Shown: positions 16,904 through 27,634, numbered from the stretch's first letter. The stretch: 64,000 nt of DNA from Hydrogenophaga sp. SL48 (GCF_021729865.1 NZ_CP063400.1:2542001-2606000), one strand, 5' to 3'. The notes: generated by a model not told the origin, from the sequence alone. Numbers and translations are program-made.

Positions 16904-18211
16904 GTGAAATTCCGCCTCGCTTCCGTCCTCACCGCCGCGCTCATGAGCGCCGGCATGGCGCACGCCGCCACCGAACTCGTGATCGCGACCGTGAACAACG
17001 GCCACATGATCGAGATGCAGAAACTCGGCAAGAACTTCGAAGCCGCCAACCCCGACATCAAGCTCAAGTGGGTGACGCTGGAAGAAGGCGTGTTGCGCCA
17101 GCGCGTGACGACCGACATCGCCACCAAGGGCGGCCAGTTCGACATCATGACCATCGGCATGTACGAGGCGCCGATCTGGGGCAAGAAGGGCTGGCTGACC
17201 GAGCTCAAGACCGATGCCGCCTACGATGTGGACGACCTGCTGCCCGCCGTGCGCGGCGGCCTCACCGTCGGTGGCAAGCTCTACGCCGCCCCGTTCTACG
17301 GCGAGTCCTCGATGCTGATGTACCGCAAAGACCTGGCCGACAAGGCCGGCGTGCAGGTGCCCGACCGCCCGACCTGGCCGCAGATCGCCGATCTGGCCAA
17401 GAAGATCCACAACCCCAAGGACGGCGTCTACGGCATCTGCCTGCGCGGCAAGCCGGGCTGGGGCGACAACATGGCCTTTCTGACCACGCTGGTCAACACG
17501 CACGGCGGCCAGTGGTTCGACATGAGCTGGAAGCCGCAGCTCGACAGCAAGCCCTGGAAAGACGCGATCACCTTCTACGTGGACCTGCTGAAGAACTACG
17601 GCCCGCCCGGGTCGAGCGCCAACAGCTTCAACGAGATCCTGGCGCTGACCAACTCGGGCAAGTGCGGCATGTGGATCGACGCCACCATCGCTGCCTCGTT
17701 CGTGAGCGACCCCAAGCAGTCGAAGGTGGCCGACCAGATGGCGTTTGCCCAGGCCCCCACCGCCGTGACGCCCAAGGGCGCCAACTGGCTGTGGTCGTGG
17801 AACCTGGCGATCCCCGCCGGTTCGAAGAAGGTCGATGCGGCACAGAAGTTCGTGAGCTGGGCCACCAGCAAGGACTACGTGCAGCTCGTCGCCAAGACCA
17901 ACGGCTGGGCCAATGTGCCGACCGGCACCCGCAAGAGCACCTACGCCAGCGCCGACTTTCAGAAGGCCGCCCGCTTCGCTTCGGCTGAGCTCAAGGCCAT
18001 CGAGTCGGCCAACCCGAACGACTCGACCCTGCCGAAGAGCCCGTATGTGGGCGTGCAGTTCGCGGCGATCCCCGAGTTCCAAGCCATCGGCATCGCGGTG
18101 GGTCAGCAGATGAGCGCCGCGCTCGCCGGCAAGAGCTCGGTGGACGACGCACTGAAGGCCAGCCAGACCGCCGCCGAGCGGGAGATGAAGAAGGCCGGCT
18201 ACTACAAATAA
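16904..18211 (+). CDS. smoE: Polyol ABC transporter substrate-binding protein (SmoE-like)
   Basis: 435-residue extracellular solute-binding protein, family 1, with a signal peptide cleaved near residue 21 (GMAHA-ATEL). Sequences such as VNNGHMIEMQKLGKNFE, TIGMYEAPIWGKKGWL and YAAPFYGESSMLMYRKDL resemble sorbitol/mannitol-binding SmoE/MtlE proteins. The GTG start at 16904 is chosen because AGGAGA lies 8 bp upstream and it gives a clean signal peptide. It is separated from smoF by 189 bp holding two stable hairpins. Confidence 0.9.
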   Translation: MKFRLASVLTAALMSAGMAHAATELVIATVNNGHMIEMQKLGKNFEAANPDIKLKWVTLEEGVLRQRVTTDIATKGGQFDIMTIGMYEAPIWGKKGWLTELKTDAAYDVDDLLPAVRGGLTVGGKLYAAPFYGESSMLMYRKDLADKAGVQVPDRPTWPQIADLAKKIHNPKDGVYGICLRGKPGWGDNMAFLTTLVNTHGGQWFDMSWKPQLDSKPWKDAITFYVDLLKNYGPPGSSANSFNEILALTNSGKCGMWIDATIAASFVSDPKQSKVADQMAFAQAPTAVTPKGANWLWSWNLAIPAGSKKVDAAQKFVSWATSKDYVQLVAKTNGWANVPTGTRKSTYASADFQKAARFASAELKAIESANPNDSTLPKSPYVGVQFAAIPEFQAIGIAVGQQMSAALAGKSSVDDALKASQTAAEREMKKAGYYK

Positions 18212-18258
18212 GCATTCATTCGGCTACTGCGCGACCCGATCTCGCACCTGTGATGCTC

Positions 18259-18276
18259 GCCGTACGAGAGTACGGC
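18259..18276 (+). other. Hairpin between smoE and smoF
   Basis: GCCGTAC-GAGA-GTACGGC, a 7-bp perfect stem with a GAGA tetraloop, nested inside a wider imperfect repeat (TCGCACC upstream, GGTGCGA downstream). There is no T-run, so it is more likely an mRNA-stability or processing element than a terminator. Confidence 0.55.
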
Positions 18277-18330
18277 TGCGCTTCTCGGTGCGACCTCGGC
18301 CCGCTCGCTACGCCGCCTGAACGCTTATTC

Positions 18331-18357
18331 GGCGCCAGTGTTTTCAATGCTGGCGCC
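18331..18357 (+). other. Second hairpin between smoE and smoF
   Basis: GGCGCCAG and CTGGCGCC arms (8 bp, perfect) around an 11-nt loop, ending 43 bp before the smoF start. With the hairpin at 18259 it could keep smoE mRNA more abundant than the permease genes, as known for the malE-malF intergenic region. Confidence 0.5.
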
Positions 18358-18400
18358 CGCCTCCCGGGTTTGCTCCATCACCCCGTCCAGAGACACCCCC

Positions 18401-19261
18401 ATGAACCGCCTGATCCCGCGCCTGCTGCTCACGCCGGCCATCGCCACGCTCTTCCTCTGGATGATCGTGCCGCTGGTGATGACCATCTACTTCAGCGTCA
18501 TCCGCTACAACCTGATGCAGCCCGACCAGACCGGCTTCATCGGACTGGAAAACTTCGAGTACTTCGTCACCGACGCCTCCTTCGGCACGGCGGTGATGAA
18601 CACCCTGCTGCTGCTCGGCAGCGTGATCCTGATCACCGTGATCCTCGGCACGGCCATCGCACTGCTGATCAACGAGCCCTTTGCCGGACGCGGCCTGGTG
18701 CGCGTGCTGCTGATCTCGCCCTTCTTCGTCATGCCCACGGTCAACGCGCTGATGTGGAAGAACATGATGATGAACCCCATCTACGGCGTGCTGGCGCAGG
18801 TGTGGATCTTCTTCGGCATGGAGCCCGTGGACTGGCTGACCGACCTGCCGCTGTTCTCCGTGATCATCATGGTCTCGTGGCAATGGCTGCCGTTTGCCAC
18901 CCTGATCTTCATGACGGCGCTGCAGAGCATGAACCGCGAGCAGCTCGAAGCTGCGCGCATGGACGGCGCCACCTACTGGCAGCAGCTGCGCTACCTCTAC
19001 ATCCCGCACCTGGGCCGCTCTGTCGCGGTGGTGGTGATGATCGAGATGATCTTCTTGCTCAGCGTGTTCGCCGAGATCTACACCACCACCGGCGGTGGCC
19101 CGGGCGACGCCAGCACCAACGTCGCCTTCCTGATCTTCAAGCACGCGCTGCTGAACTTTGACGCGGGTGTCGCTTCGGCCGGTGCGCTGTTCGCCGTGGT
19201 GCTGGCCAACATCGCGGCCATTTTTCTCATCCGCATGGTCGGCAAAAACCTCGACAAATAA
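18401..19261 (+). CDS. smoF: Polyol ABC transporter permease (SmoF-like)
   Basis: 286-residue permease with six predicted helices. The EAA loop EQLEAARMDGATYWQQLRYLYIPHLGRS contacts the ATPase; TGGGPGDASTNVAFLIFKHA is typical of MalF/SmoF-type subunits. ATG at 18401 gives a normal N-terminus. It pairs with SmoG 11 bp downstream. Confidence 0.9.
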   Translation: MNRLIPRLLLTPAIATLFLWMIVPLVMTIYFSVIRYNLMQPDQTGFIGLENFEYFVTDASFGTAVMNTLLLLGSVILITVILGTAIALLINEPFAGRGLVRVLLISPFFVMPTVNALMWKNMMMNPIYGVLAQVWIFFGMEPVDWLTDLPLFSVIIMVSWQWLPFATLIFMTALQSMNREQLEAARMDGATYWQQLRYLYIPHLGRSVAVVVMIEMIFLLSVFAEIYTTTGGGPGDASTNVAFLIFKHALLNFDAGVASAGALFAVVLANIAAIFLIRMVGKNLDK

Positions 19262-19272
19262 GGTACACCACC

Positions 19273-20103
19273 ATGGCACGCCAATCCACCTTCACCCCCG
19301 CGTACGCGGTGCGCACCGTCGCCGCCTGGGCTGTGGCCCTGCTGCTGTTTTTCCCGCTCGGCTGGCTGTTGCTGACCGCGTTCAAGACCGAGCTGCAGGC
19401 CATCGCCATCCCGCCCGAGCTGTTCTTCACGCCCACGCTGGAGAACTTCCACGAGGTGCAGGAGCGCAGCGATTATTTGCACTACGCCTGGAACTCGGTC
19501 GTCACCAGCGTGGTGTCCACCCTGCTCGGCCTGGCGATTGCCGCACCCGCGGCCTACGCCATGGCGTTCTTCAAGGGCAAACACGACAAGGACATCCTGA
19601 TGTGGATGCTCTCCACCAAGATGATGCCGGCCGTGGGCGCGCTGGTGCCGATCTATGTGCTGGCGCAGAAGAGCTCGCTGCTCGACACCCAGCTCGGCCT
19701 GATCATCGTGTTCACGCTGTCCAACCTGCCCATCATGGTGTGGATGCTGTATTCCGGCTTCAAGGAAATCCCCAACGAGATCCTGGAGGCCGCGCGCATG
19801 GACGGTGCCACGCTCTGGCAGGAGGCCACCAAGGTGCTGCTGCCGCTCTCGCTCGGCGGCTTCGCCTCCACCGGCCTGCTGTGCCTGGTGCTGAGCTGGA
19901 ACGAAGCCTTCTGGAGCCTGAACCTCAGCTCCGCGCAAGCCGGCACGCTCGCCACCCTGATCGCCAGCTACTCCAGCCCCGAAGGCCTGTTCTGGGCCAA
20001 GCTCTCCGCCGCCTCGCTGATGGCCATCGCCCCCATCGTGGTGTTCGGCTGGTTCAGCCAGAAACAACTCGTGCAGGGCTTGACCTTCGGCGCTGTGAAA
20101 TGA
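19273..20103 (+). CDS. smoG: Polyol ABC transporter permease (SmoG-like)
   Basis: 276-residue MalG-type permease with six predicted helices and the EAA loop EILEAARMDGATLWQEATKVLLPLSLGG. Near-identical RMDGAT cores in SmoF and SmoG show the usual pseudo-symmetric pair. The stop codon is followed almost at once by a structured repeat copy before smoK. Confidence 0.9.
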   Translation: MARQSTFTPAYAVRTVAAWAVALLLFFPLGWLLLTAFKTELQAIAIPPELFFTPTLENFHEVQERSDYLHYAWNSVVTSVVSTLLGLAIAAPAAYAMAFFKGKHDKDILMWMLSTKMMPAVGALVPIYVLAQKSSLLDTQLGLIIVFTLSNLPIMVWMLYSGFKEIPNEILEAARMDGATLWQEATKVLLPLSLGGFASTGLLCLVLSWNEAFWSLNLSSAQAGTLATLIASYSSPEGLFWAKLSAASLMAIAPIVVFGWFSQKQLVQGLTFGAVK

Positions 20104-20104
20104 G

Positions 20105-20184
20105 TACCCCCCGCATCGCCTTCGGCGCTACCCCCCAGGGGGCGCGACTCGCGGCCCGGCAAAGCCGGTTCCGCGGTCGCCCTG
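20105..20184 (+). repeat. Structured stop-adjacent repeat, copy 1
   Basis: Begins just after the smoG stop. It contains paired ACCCCCC/GGGGG and CCGGCAAAGCCGG hairpins and the GCCCGGC...GGTTCCGC subtype ending. It lies inside the operon between smoG and smoK in the sense orientation. Confidence 0.75.
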
Positions 20185-20242
20185 AACACAAACCCTTCGC
20201 TCGCAGTGCATCTGCGGCATCGAACATCTGAGGAGCATCTCC

Positions 20243-21283
<1,041 letters not shown>

Positions 21284-21287
21284 GCCC

Positions 21288-22022
21288 ATGAGCCCCACAC
21301 ACCCATTGAGCGGGCAGGTGGCCGCCGTCACGGGCGCGGCATCGGGCATCGGCTTTGCCAGCGCCCAGGCCATGGCGGCGGCCGGCGCGCGGGTCGTGCT
21401 GATCGACCGCGACGCCCGGGCCCTGGCGAGGGCCTGCGAAGCGCTGGGCGACGCTGCCCTGCCGCTGGTGCTGGACCTGCTGGACCCCTCGCAGTGCGCT
21501 GCCCTTCCCGAGCGTGTCCTCGCCCTGGGCGGGCGGATCGATGTGTTCCACGCCAACGCCGGCCTGTACGTGGGCGGCGACCTGGTGGACGCCAGCGACG
21601 ACGCCATCGACCGCATGCTCCACCTGAACATCAACGTGGTCATGAAGAACGTGCGCGGCGTGCTGCCGCACATGATCCAACGAGGCTCGGGCGACATCAT
21701 CGTCACCAGCTCGCTGGCCGCCCATTTCCCCACGCCGTGGGAGCCGGTCTACGCCTCCAGCAAGTGGGCCATCAACTGCTTCGTGCAGACCGTGCGCCGG
21801 CAGGTGTTCAAGCACGGCATCCGCGTGGGCGCCATCTCGCCCGGCCCGGTGATCACCTCGCTGCTGGCCGACTGGCCGGCCGAGAAGCTGGCCGAAGCCA
21901 AGGCCAGCGGCAGCCTGATCGAGGCCTCGGAAGTGGCCGACGTGGTGCTGTTCATGCTCACCCGCCCGCGCGGCATGACGATCCGCGACGTCGTGATGAT
22001 GCCCACGAATTTTGATCTCTGA
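21288..22022 (+). CDS. SDR oxidoreductase, polyol dehydrogenase-like
   Basis: 244-residue short-chain dehydrogenase with TGAASGIG cofactor motif, NAG (HANAGLYVGG), catalytic Ser in TSSLAAH and the YASSK active site. The best functional guess from context is a ribitol/sorbitol-type dehydrogenase. The start is uncertain: ATG at 21288 overlaps nothing and gives a normal N-terminus, while ATG at 21273 would overlap smoK by 11 bases. It precedes the long-chain polyol dehydrogenase. Confidence 0.8.
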   Translation: MSPTHPLSGQVAAVTGAASGIGFASAQAMAAAGARVVLIDRDARALARACEALGDAALPLVLDLLDPSQCAALPERVLALGGRIDVFHANAGLYVGGDLVDASDDAIDRMLHLNINVVMKNVRGVLPHMIQRGSGDIIVTSSLAAHFPTPWEPVYASSKWAINCFVQTVRRQVFKHGIRVGAISPGPVITSLLADWPAEKLAEAKASGSLIEASEVADVVLFMLTRPRGMTIRDVVMMPTNFDL

Positions 22023-22043
22023 TCCTGTCTTTCATCACACACC

Positions 22044-23432
22044 ATGAACACCATCCTGCACCTGGGCCTGGGCTCGTTTCACCGCGCCCACCAGGCCGTC
22101 TATGTGCACCAGCTGCGCGAGCTCGGTGACACCCGCTGGGCCATCGCCGGCGGCAACCTGCGCCCCGACATGCTCGACACCATCGCCGCGCTGCAGGCGC
22201 AGGGCGGCGCCTACACGCTGGAGACCGTGACGCCGCAGGGCGAGCGCCGATACACGCGCATCACGTCCATCGAGCGCGTGCTGTCGTACCAGGACGACCT
22301 GGCCCCGCTGGTGGCGGTGGCCACCGATCCGGCCACCCGCATCATCAGCTTCACCGTCACCGAAGCCGGCTATTACCTCGACGCCCGGAACCGCCTGGAC
22401 TGGGCCACGTACCCCGACCTGCGCGCCGATCTGGCGGCCGTGAAAAGCGGACAGGCCGGCCACACGATCTACGGCGGCCTCGTCACCCTGCTGCGCGCGC
22501 GCATGAACGCCAACGCTGGCCCGGTGACGCTGATGAACTGCGACAACCTGCGCCACAACGGCGACCGCTCACGCGGCGGCCTGCTGCAGTTCATCGAGGC
22601 ACTCGGCGACACCGCCCTGCTCACCTGGGTGAACGTCTACACCAGCAGCCCCAACGCCATGGTGGACCGCATCACGCCCCGTCCCACGCCCGACGTGGCA
22701 CAGCGCGTGAAAGCCGCCACCGGCCAGGACGACCCGGCCGCCCTCATGGGCGAGAGCTTCATCCAGTGGGTGATCGAGGACAACTTCATCAACGGCCGCC
22801 CCGAGTGGGACAAGGTCGGCGTGGAAATGGTGCAGTCGGTGCAGGCCCATGAGGAGGCCAAGATCCGCCTGCTCAACGCCACCCACAGCTGCATCGCCTG
22901 GGCCGGCACGTTGGCGGGCTTCCAGTACATCCACGAGGGCACGCACGATGCCGCCATCCGGAAGATGGCGCACGACTATGTGACCGACGACGCGATCCCG
23001 GTTTTGCAGCCCTGCCCGATCAACATGGAGGCCTACCGCGACGTGGTGCTTGACCGCTTCGGCAACCCCGCCATCGCCGACACCAACCAGCGCGTGGCCA
23101 TGGACGGTTTCGCCAAGATCCCCGGCATGATCGCGCCGACCATCCGCGACCGGCTGGCCCGCGGGGGCACCATCCACAGCGTGGCCATGCTGCCCGCCCT
23201 GTTCCTGGCCTACCTGCAGCGCTGGCACGCCGGCCAGATTCCCTACACCTACCAGGACCAGGCCATGGACCCGGCCGCGGCCCACGCCATCTGCGACGCC
23301 GCCGACCCGGTGGCCGCGTTCGCGGCCGACACCACGCTATGGGGCGAGCTGGCCAGCGACCCGCGACTGGTGAGCGCCCTGCGCGACGCCCATGGCCGCG
23401 TGCAGGCCTTCATGAAAGACCACGGCCCTTGA
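22044..23432 (+). CDS. dalD: Long-chain polyol dehydrogenase, D-arabinitol 4-dehydrogenase-like
   Basis: 462-residue mannitol dehydrogenase-family enzyme. The nucleotide-binding start is LHLGLGSFHRAHQAVY; the catalytic signature KIRLLNATHSCIAW has the conserved Lys, Asn and His. Overall it is closer to D-arabinitol 4-dehydrogenase than to mannitol 2-dehydrogenase, as judged by IHEGTHDAAIRKMAHDYVTDDAIPVL. It oxidises an imported polyol to a ketose. No xylulokinase or fructokinase is in the operon, so that step must be encoded elsewhere. Confidence 0.82.
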   Translation: MNTILHLGLGSFHRAHQAVYVHQLRELGDTRWAIAGGNLRPDMLDTIAALQAQGGAYTLETVTPQGERRYTRITSIERVLSYQDDLAPLVAVATDPATRIISFTVTEAGYYLDARNRLDWATYPDLRADLAAVKSGQAGHTIYGGLVTLLRARMNANAGPVTLMNCDNLRHNGDRSRGGLLQFIEALGDTALLTWVNVYTSSPNAMVDRITPRPTPDVAQRVKAATGQDDPAALMGESFIQWVIEDNFINGRPEWDKVGVEMVQSVQAHEEAKIRLLNATHSCIAWAGTLAGFQYIHEGTHDAAIRKMAHDYVTDDAIPVLQPCPINMEAYRDVVLDRFGNPAIADTNQRVAMDGFAKIPGMIAPTIRDRLARGGTIHSVAMLPALFLAYLQRWHAGQIPYTYQDQAMDPAAAHAICDAADPVAAFAADTTLWGELASDPRLVSALRDAHGRVQAFMKDHGP

Positions 23433-23489
23433 CGCTGGGCACTGTCGGTGCCAAGGTCACGCCACCAGCCCGCCGCCCCCCAACCCACC

Positions 23490-24425
23490 ATGCACGCCAA
23501 GCTCAACACCGCCCCCCGCCAGCTCAAGCCCGAGCTGGAGCGCGACTTCAGCCGCTCGCCCGATCTGGGCTACGAGTCGCCGGCCGACGTGGGCTTCGTG
23601 CGCTGCCTGGAACACGGCTACCCCACCCCGCTGGCGCGCTGGCACTGCCACGACGAGTACGAGCTGCACCTGATCACCGCCACCAGCGGCAAGGTGTTCG
23701 TGGGCGACTGGATCGGCCCCTTCCAGCCCGGGCATCTGGTGCTCACCGGCCCGCGCCTGCCGCACAACTGGGTCACGATGGACCTGCCCGAGGGCGGTGT
23801 GCCCCAGCGCGATCTGGTGATCCAGTTCTCACACGAGCCACTGGTGCGCGCCAGCGACACCATCCCCGAGCTGGCCGAGGTGCTGCCGCTGCTGGAGCGC
23901 GCCAAGAACGGCATCGAGTTCTTCGGCATGTCCGAATTGGCCGCCGCCCACTGGCACAAGGTCAAGGGCTCGCGCGGCCTCAAGCGCTTCACCGCCTTCT
24001 GCGACTTCATGAGCGACCTCGCCGCCTGCAACGACTACCGGCTGCTTTCGGCCGTGCAGCTGCAGAGCACCAACGACGACGCCTCGCTCGACCAGATCGA
24101 CGCCGTGGTCAACCGCATCACCGACCACCTGGCCGACGAACACTCCGCCGCCGCGCTCGCCGCCGAGCTGGGCATGAGCGAGAGCAAATTCAGCCGCTTC
24201 TTCCGCAAGGCCACCGGCAACACCTTCACCGATTTCGTCAACCGCGTGCGCATCAGCCGCGCCTGCCAGCTGCTGATGGACAGCGACCAGCAGGTGACCC
24301 ACATCTGTTACGAGGTGGGCTTCAACAACGTCGCCAACTTCAACCGACGCTTCCTCGAGATCAAGGGCATGACACCCACCGAGTTCCGCAAGCAGAGCCT
24401 CACGCGCTTCAAGGGATCAGCCTGA
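23490..24425 (+). CDS. AraC-family transcriptional regulator
   Basis: 311-residue regulator with an N-terminal cupin sensing domain (ARWHCHDEYELHLITATSGKVFVGDWIG...HLVLTGPRLPHNW) and a C-terminal double helix-turn-helix (about 215-311: AAALAAELGMSESKFSRFFRKATGNTFTDFVNRVRI, THICYEVGFNNVANFNRRFLEIKGMTPTEFR). It is the last gene of the polyol operon and the likely activator acting at the tandem repeats upstream of smoE. ATG at 23490 has no good ribosome-binding site; a GTG at 23448 is an alternative. The end overlaps the convergent PBP gene by 9 bp. Confidence 0.87.
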   Translation: MHAKLNTAPRQLKPELERDFSRSPDLGYESPADVGFVRCLEHGYPTPLARWHCHDEYELHLITATSGKVFVGDWIGPFQPGHLVLTGPRLPHNWVTMDLPEGGVPQRDLVIQFSHEPLVRASDTIPELAEVLPLLERAKNGIEFFGMSELAAAHWHKVKGSRGLKRFTAFCDFMSDLAACNDYRLLSAVQLQSTNDDASLDQIDAVVNRITDHLADEHSAAALAAELGMSESKFSRFFRKATGNTFTDFVNRVRISRACQLLMDSDQQVTHICYEVGFNNVANFNRRFLEIKGMTPTEFRKQSLTRFKGSA

Positions 24426-27400
24426 GCGGTCTGCACCGCTCGGCCACGGCGGACACGCCTGGCCCTGGGCACGGTCCAGGTACGGCATCAGGGTCGGACC
24501 CATCGAGGTCAGGATCTGCACCGGCAGGCCGGAGGTGAAGCGGTACTTCGCGGCGTCCGGCCCCACGACATAGGCAGTGACGTTGCCGAAGTAGCGCGGC
24601 CCGAGGTGAAACACGAAGGTGGCCGTGCGGTTGAGCGCCAGCGTGGCCCGCCCGCGCACCACCACGCGGTTGTCGCCGGTGCCCGTCTTGCCGCCCGGTG
24701 ACAGGTCTTCACCGCCCTGGGTCTTGAAACTGCCGGACAGGCGGCGCGCGGTGCCACGCTCCACCACCTCGGACAGGGCCTTGCGCAGCGCATGAGCCAC
24801 TTCGGGCGCCATGACGCGCTCCCCCTCGACCGGTGTGCGCCCCAGCGCGGTGGCCCAGGGTGTGTCGCTGGCCAGGTGCACGCCGGTGATGTGCCGGCTG
24901 GGCAGGCGCACGCCATCGTTGACGATGATGCCCATGAGTTCGGCCAGGGCGGCGGGGCGGTCACCGGAGCTGCCCAGCGCGGTCGCCAGCGAGGGCACGA
25001 GGTGGCCAAAGGGATAGCCCAGCCGGGCCCAGCGGCTGTGGATGTCGAGAAAGGCCTCGACTTCCAGCAGGGTGTGGATGCGGGTGTCCTGCGCGCTCTT
25101 GACCTGGGTGCGGAACAGCCAGCCGTAGACGGCCTGCCGCTCTTCAGCGCTGTCCGTGAGCGCCTGCGCCAGGCTGGCGTCGGGGTGCTTGAGGCGGTAG
25201 GCCACCAGCCAGAGTTCAAGCGGGTGCACCCCGGCCACGTACCCCCGGTCGGGCAGGTCGAGCGCGCCTGGGGCGAAGCGGCTGTGCAGGCGCTCCACAC
25301 GCGTCGCGTCGGGCGCCTTCTCGCCCAGGCGCTCGCGCAGGAAAGCGCCCAGCGCGTCGGCGCTGGCCTCGGGTTCGAGGTAGCGGAACACCGCGGCCAG
25401 CCGCTCGGGCGTGGGGCGCAACCCGTCGAGCAGCAGCTCGCGCAGTTCCGCGGGCTTGCGCTGGTCGGTCTTGCGCCAGAAGCGGCGCAGGAAGGTCTGG
25501 CCCTCGCGATCGGCAAAGCGGGCCAGGTAGGCGCTGCGGCGGGGGTCCTTGTCGTCTTCGAGCAGACGCGCGGTGCTGCCGGGCACCTGGTACATGGTGT
25601 GGCGCACCAATTCGCGCATCACGCGCACGAAAGGCAGGTTGATCGAGGCCTGCAAGGCCTCGCGCACGGTGGGCGAACGCTGATTGTCGTCGGCGTTGAA
25701 GTTGCTGAACGTGTGCAGGCCCCCGCCGGTGAAGAAGCGCTCGCCCGGGGCGGCCGAGAAGCGGCGTTCCAGGGACGCGTCGAGCATGGCCTCCAGGCTG
25801 CGGTCCTGGCTGCTGGTCAGGTGCTGCACGGCCCAGTGGGTGAGCGTGTCCTGCCGGTCGAAGGTGATGGTGCGCAGGGTCTTGGGGTCCTGCGGCGCCA
25901 GACGGGCGTGCAGCTCGGCAACCAGCTCCAGATAGGTCGCAAGCACGCGCAGCTTGGCGGTGGAGCCGAGCTCGAGCTTGCTGCCTTCGTTGATGTCCAG
26001 CGGCTGGTTGGTGGTGTCGGTCTGCACGCGCACCTGGTTGCCCTCCGGGGTGCGCTCCAGCAGGGTGAAGCTGTAGCGCACGGCGCCGAGTGAGGCGGGT
26101 TGCAGCAGGCGCTCGCCGATGAGCCCCTGTGATCGTGCGAACTCCGGGTCACCGAGGCGGCCGAGGTAGCGGCTGACGGCGTCCTGAAGGCCACCATGCA
26201 GGGTGGTGTCGGCGCGGGCATCCAGCCGGTCGAGGGTGTAGAGCGAGGTGCCGAGCCACCCCGCCAGGCGACCGCGCGCGGCGGCGCTGCCTTTGCCCGC
26301 ACTGGCGGGCGCCCGTGGTGGCTGACGGACCATGTCGCGGAACACCAGCCGCTGCTGCAGCGCCGCGTCGCGCAGGCCCGCATTGACGAGGCCCTCGGCG
26401 GCGAGCAGGCGCAGGTAGGCGTCGGTCGTCTGGTCGAGGTCTTCGCGGCCCTGCGCGAGGTACCAGGACGGGCGCCGGTGGGCCACCATCAGGGCCACCA
26501 CCTGGCGCAGCACCTGGGCCCGTTCGGCGGGGTCGGCGGCCAGGTCTCCACCGGGTGTCAGCAGCGCGCGGGCGCGCTCGAAGTCGGTCCCGAACCACAC
26601 CCACAGGCCGTCGCCCAGCCCGTGCACTTCGCCGTGGCGCGGCGCGGCCGACAGCGGCACGGTGTTCAGGTAGTCCAGCAGGATCTGACGGCGCACCGGC
26701 AGCGTGTCGGCCCCTTGCTGGTAGGCGCGCACGGAGGCAGACGCCATCTGACGCAGCTTCTCACGGGCGCTGTGCGTGATGCCCTCGGGCGAGTGGCGGT
26801 ATTTTTCGATCTGCGTGGCCAGGGTGCTGCCGCCGGGTGTGTCGAGTTCGGGGTCGATGCGGCGGCCGATCTGCCCGAGCACGGCGCGGGTGAAGCGCAC
26901 CCAGTCCACCGCGGGGTTCATCTGCGGCCGGTCGGTGTCGAGCAGCTCGCGGTTCTCGATGAACAGCAAGGCCTGCGTCACCAGCGGGGGCACCTGCTCG
27001 AAGCGCTCGAAGGCCCGGTACGGGTAGCGGAAGCTGTAGACCGGCACGCGGCGGCAATCGAGCACGGTCAGCCCGGCCTGGGTTTTTTCGGTGTAGGGGG
27101 CGTTCAGCCCGCGCTCCAGATGGGCCAGCAGCGCCGGGCTCTGGCGCACCTGCTCGGTGATGGCAAAACCGCGGGGCTCCAGCCGGGCCACGAAGCCCGG
27201 GATGCCGGTGTAGCCCAGGCGCTGATCGAACGGGCCGTGCGCCGGGAAGCGCACTTGGTCAGTGGCGCCTGGCTCGGTCTGGTACGTCAGATCGGCGGCG
27301 TAGCGGGTCAGGGCCCGGGCCTGCAGTCGGGAGGTGTGCGCCTCATGCCCCAGCAGCCAGAGGCCACCCGCCACCAGCATGGCCAGCAACAGCAGACCGC

Positions 27401-27500
27401 CCGCGACCCAGCGACGGCTCAGGCGCCATCCACGTCCCGGCTGGGGGACGGGGGGACTGGAGACCGGCTCACCGCTCTCCTTCATGGGTTCTTCTGACAT
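24417..27500 (-). CDS. Atypical class A penicillin-binding protein (transglycosylase-transpeptidase)
   Basis: 1027-residue bifunctional-type PBP with one N-terminal TM helix (about 31-50). The GT51 region has GGSTLATQIEK and ILLDYLNTVPLS, but the first GT51 motif is altered to IENRELLD in place of the usual EDxxFxxHxG. The transpeptidase region has an SxxK-like STAK in LGSTAKLRVL, SIN in ASINLPFV, and KTGTG near the C-terminus. It is longer than usual PBP1 proteins. ATG at 27500 (MSEEPMKES) is chosen for its proximity to the TM segment. Divergent from a canonical PBP1 at 27635. Confidence 0.8.
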   Translation of the reverse strand: MSEEPMKESGEPVSSPPVPQPGRGWRLSRRWVAGGLLLLAMLVAGGLWLLGHEAHTSRLQARALTRYAADLTYQTEPGATDQVRFPAHGPFDQRLGYTGIPGFVARLEPRGFAITEQVRQSPALLAHLERGLNAPYTEKTQAGLTVLDCRRVPVYSFRYPYRAFERFEQVPPLVTQALLFIENRELLDTDRPQMNPAVDWVRFTRAVLGQIGRRIDPELDTPGGSTLATQIEKYRHSPEGITHSAREKLRQMASASVRAYQQGADTLPVRRQILLDYLNTVPLSAAPRHGEVHGLGDGLWVWFGTDFERARALLTPGGDLAADPAERAQVLRQVVALMVAHRRPSWYLAQGREDLDQTTDAYLRLLAAEGLVNAGLRDAALQQRLVFRDMVRQPPRAPASAGKGSAAARGRLAGWLGTSLYTLDRLDARADTTLHGGLQDAVSRYLGRLGDPEFARSQGLIGERLLQPASLGAVRYSFTLLERTPEGNQVRVQTDTTNQPLDINEGSKLELGSTAKLRVLATYLELVAELHARLAPQDPKTLRTITFDRQDTLTHWAVQHLTSSQDRSLEAMLDASLERRFSAAPGERFFTGGGLHTFSNFNADDNQRSPTVREALQASINLPFVRVMRELVRHTMYQVPGSTARLLEDDKDPRRSAYLARFADREGQTFLRRFWRKTDQRKPAELRELLLDGLRPTPERLAAVFRYLEPEASADALGAFLRERLGEKAPDATRVERLHSRFAPGALDLPDRGYVAGVHPLELWLVAYRLKHPDASLAQALTDSAEERQAVYGWLFRTQVKSAQDTRIHTLLEVEAFLDIHSRWARLGYPFGHLVPSLATALGSSGDRPAALAELMGIIVNDGVRLPSRHITGVHLASDTPWATALGRTPVEGERVMAPEVAHALRKALSEVVERGTARRLSGSFKTQGGEDLSPGGKTGTGDNRVVVRGRATLALNRTATFVFHLGPRYFGNVTAYVVGPDAAKYRFTSGLPVQILTSMGPTLMPYLDRAQGQACPPWPSGADRSG

Positions 27501-27617
27501 GGAGGGCTCCCTGTGCTGCACCGCAGCAATTGTGTGCCATCGGACGCAGAACCGGTGCGTCGAAGGCCATGATGGCACATTCGGTTACGCCGGGTTCACC
27601 TTCGGCACACCTGCCAA

Positions 27618-27630
27618 CCGGATAATCCGG
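27618..27630 (+). promoter_or_regulatory. Possible -10/operator overlapping PBP1 start region
   Basis: CCGGATAATCCGG is a perfect odd palindrome four bases before the ATG at 27635 and contains GATAAT, a good -10 hexamer. If used, the mRNA would be leaderless or nearly so; no Shine-Dalgarno sequence is present. The -35 is poor. Confidence 0.3.
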
Positions 27631-27634
27631 GTCC

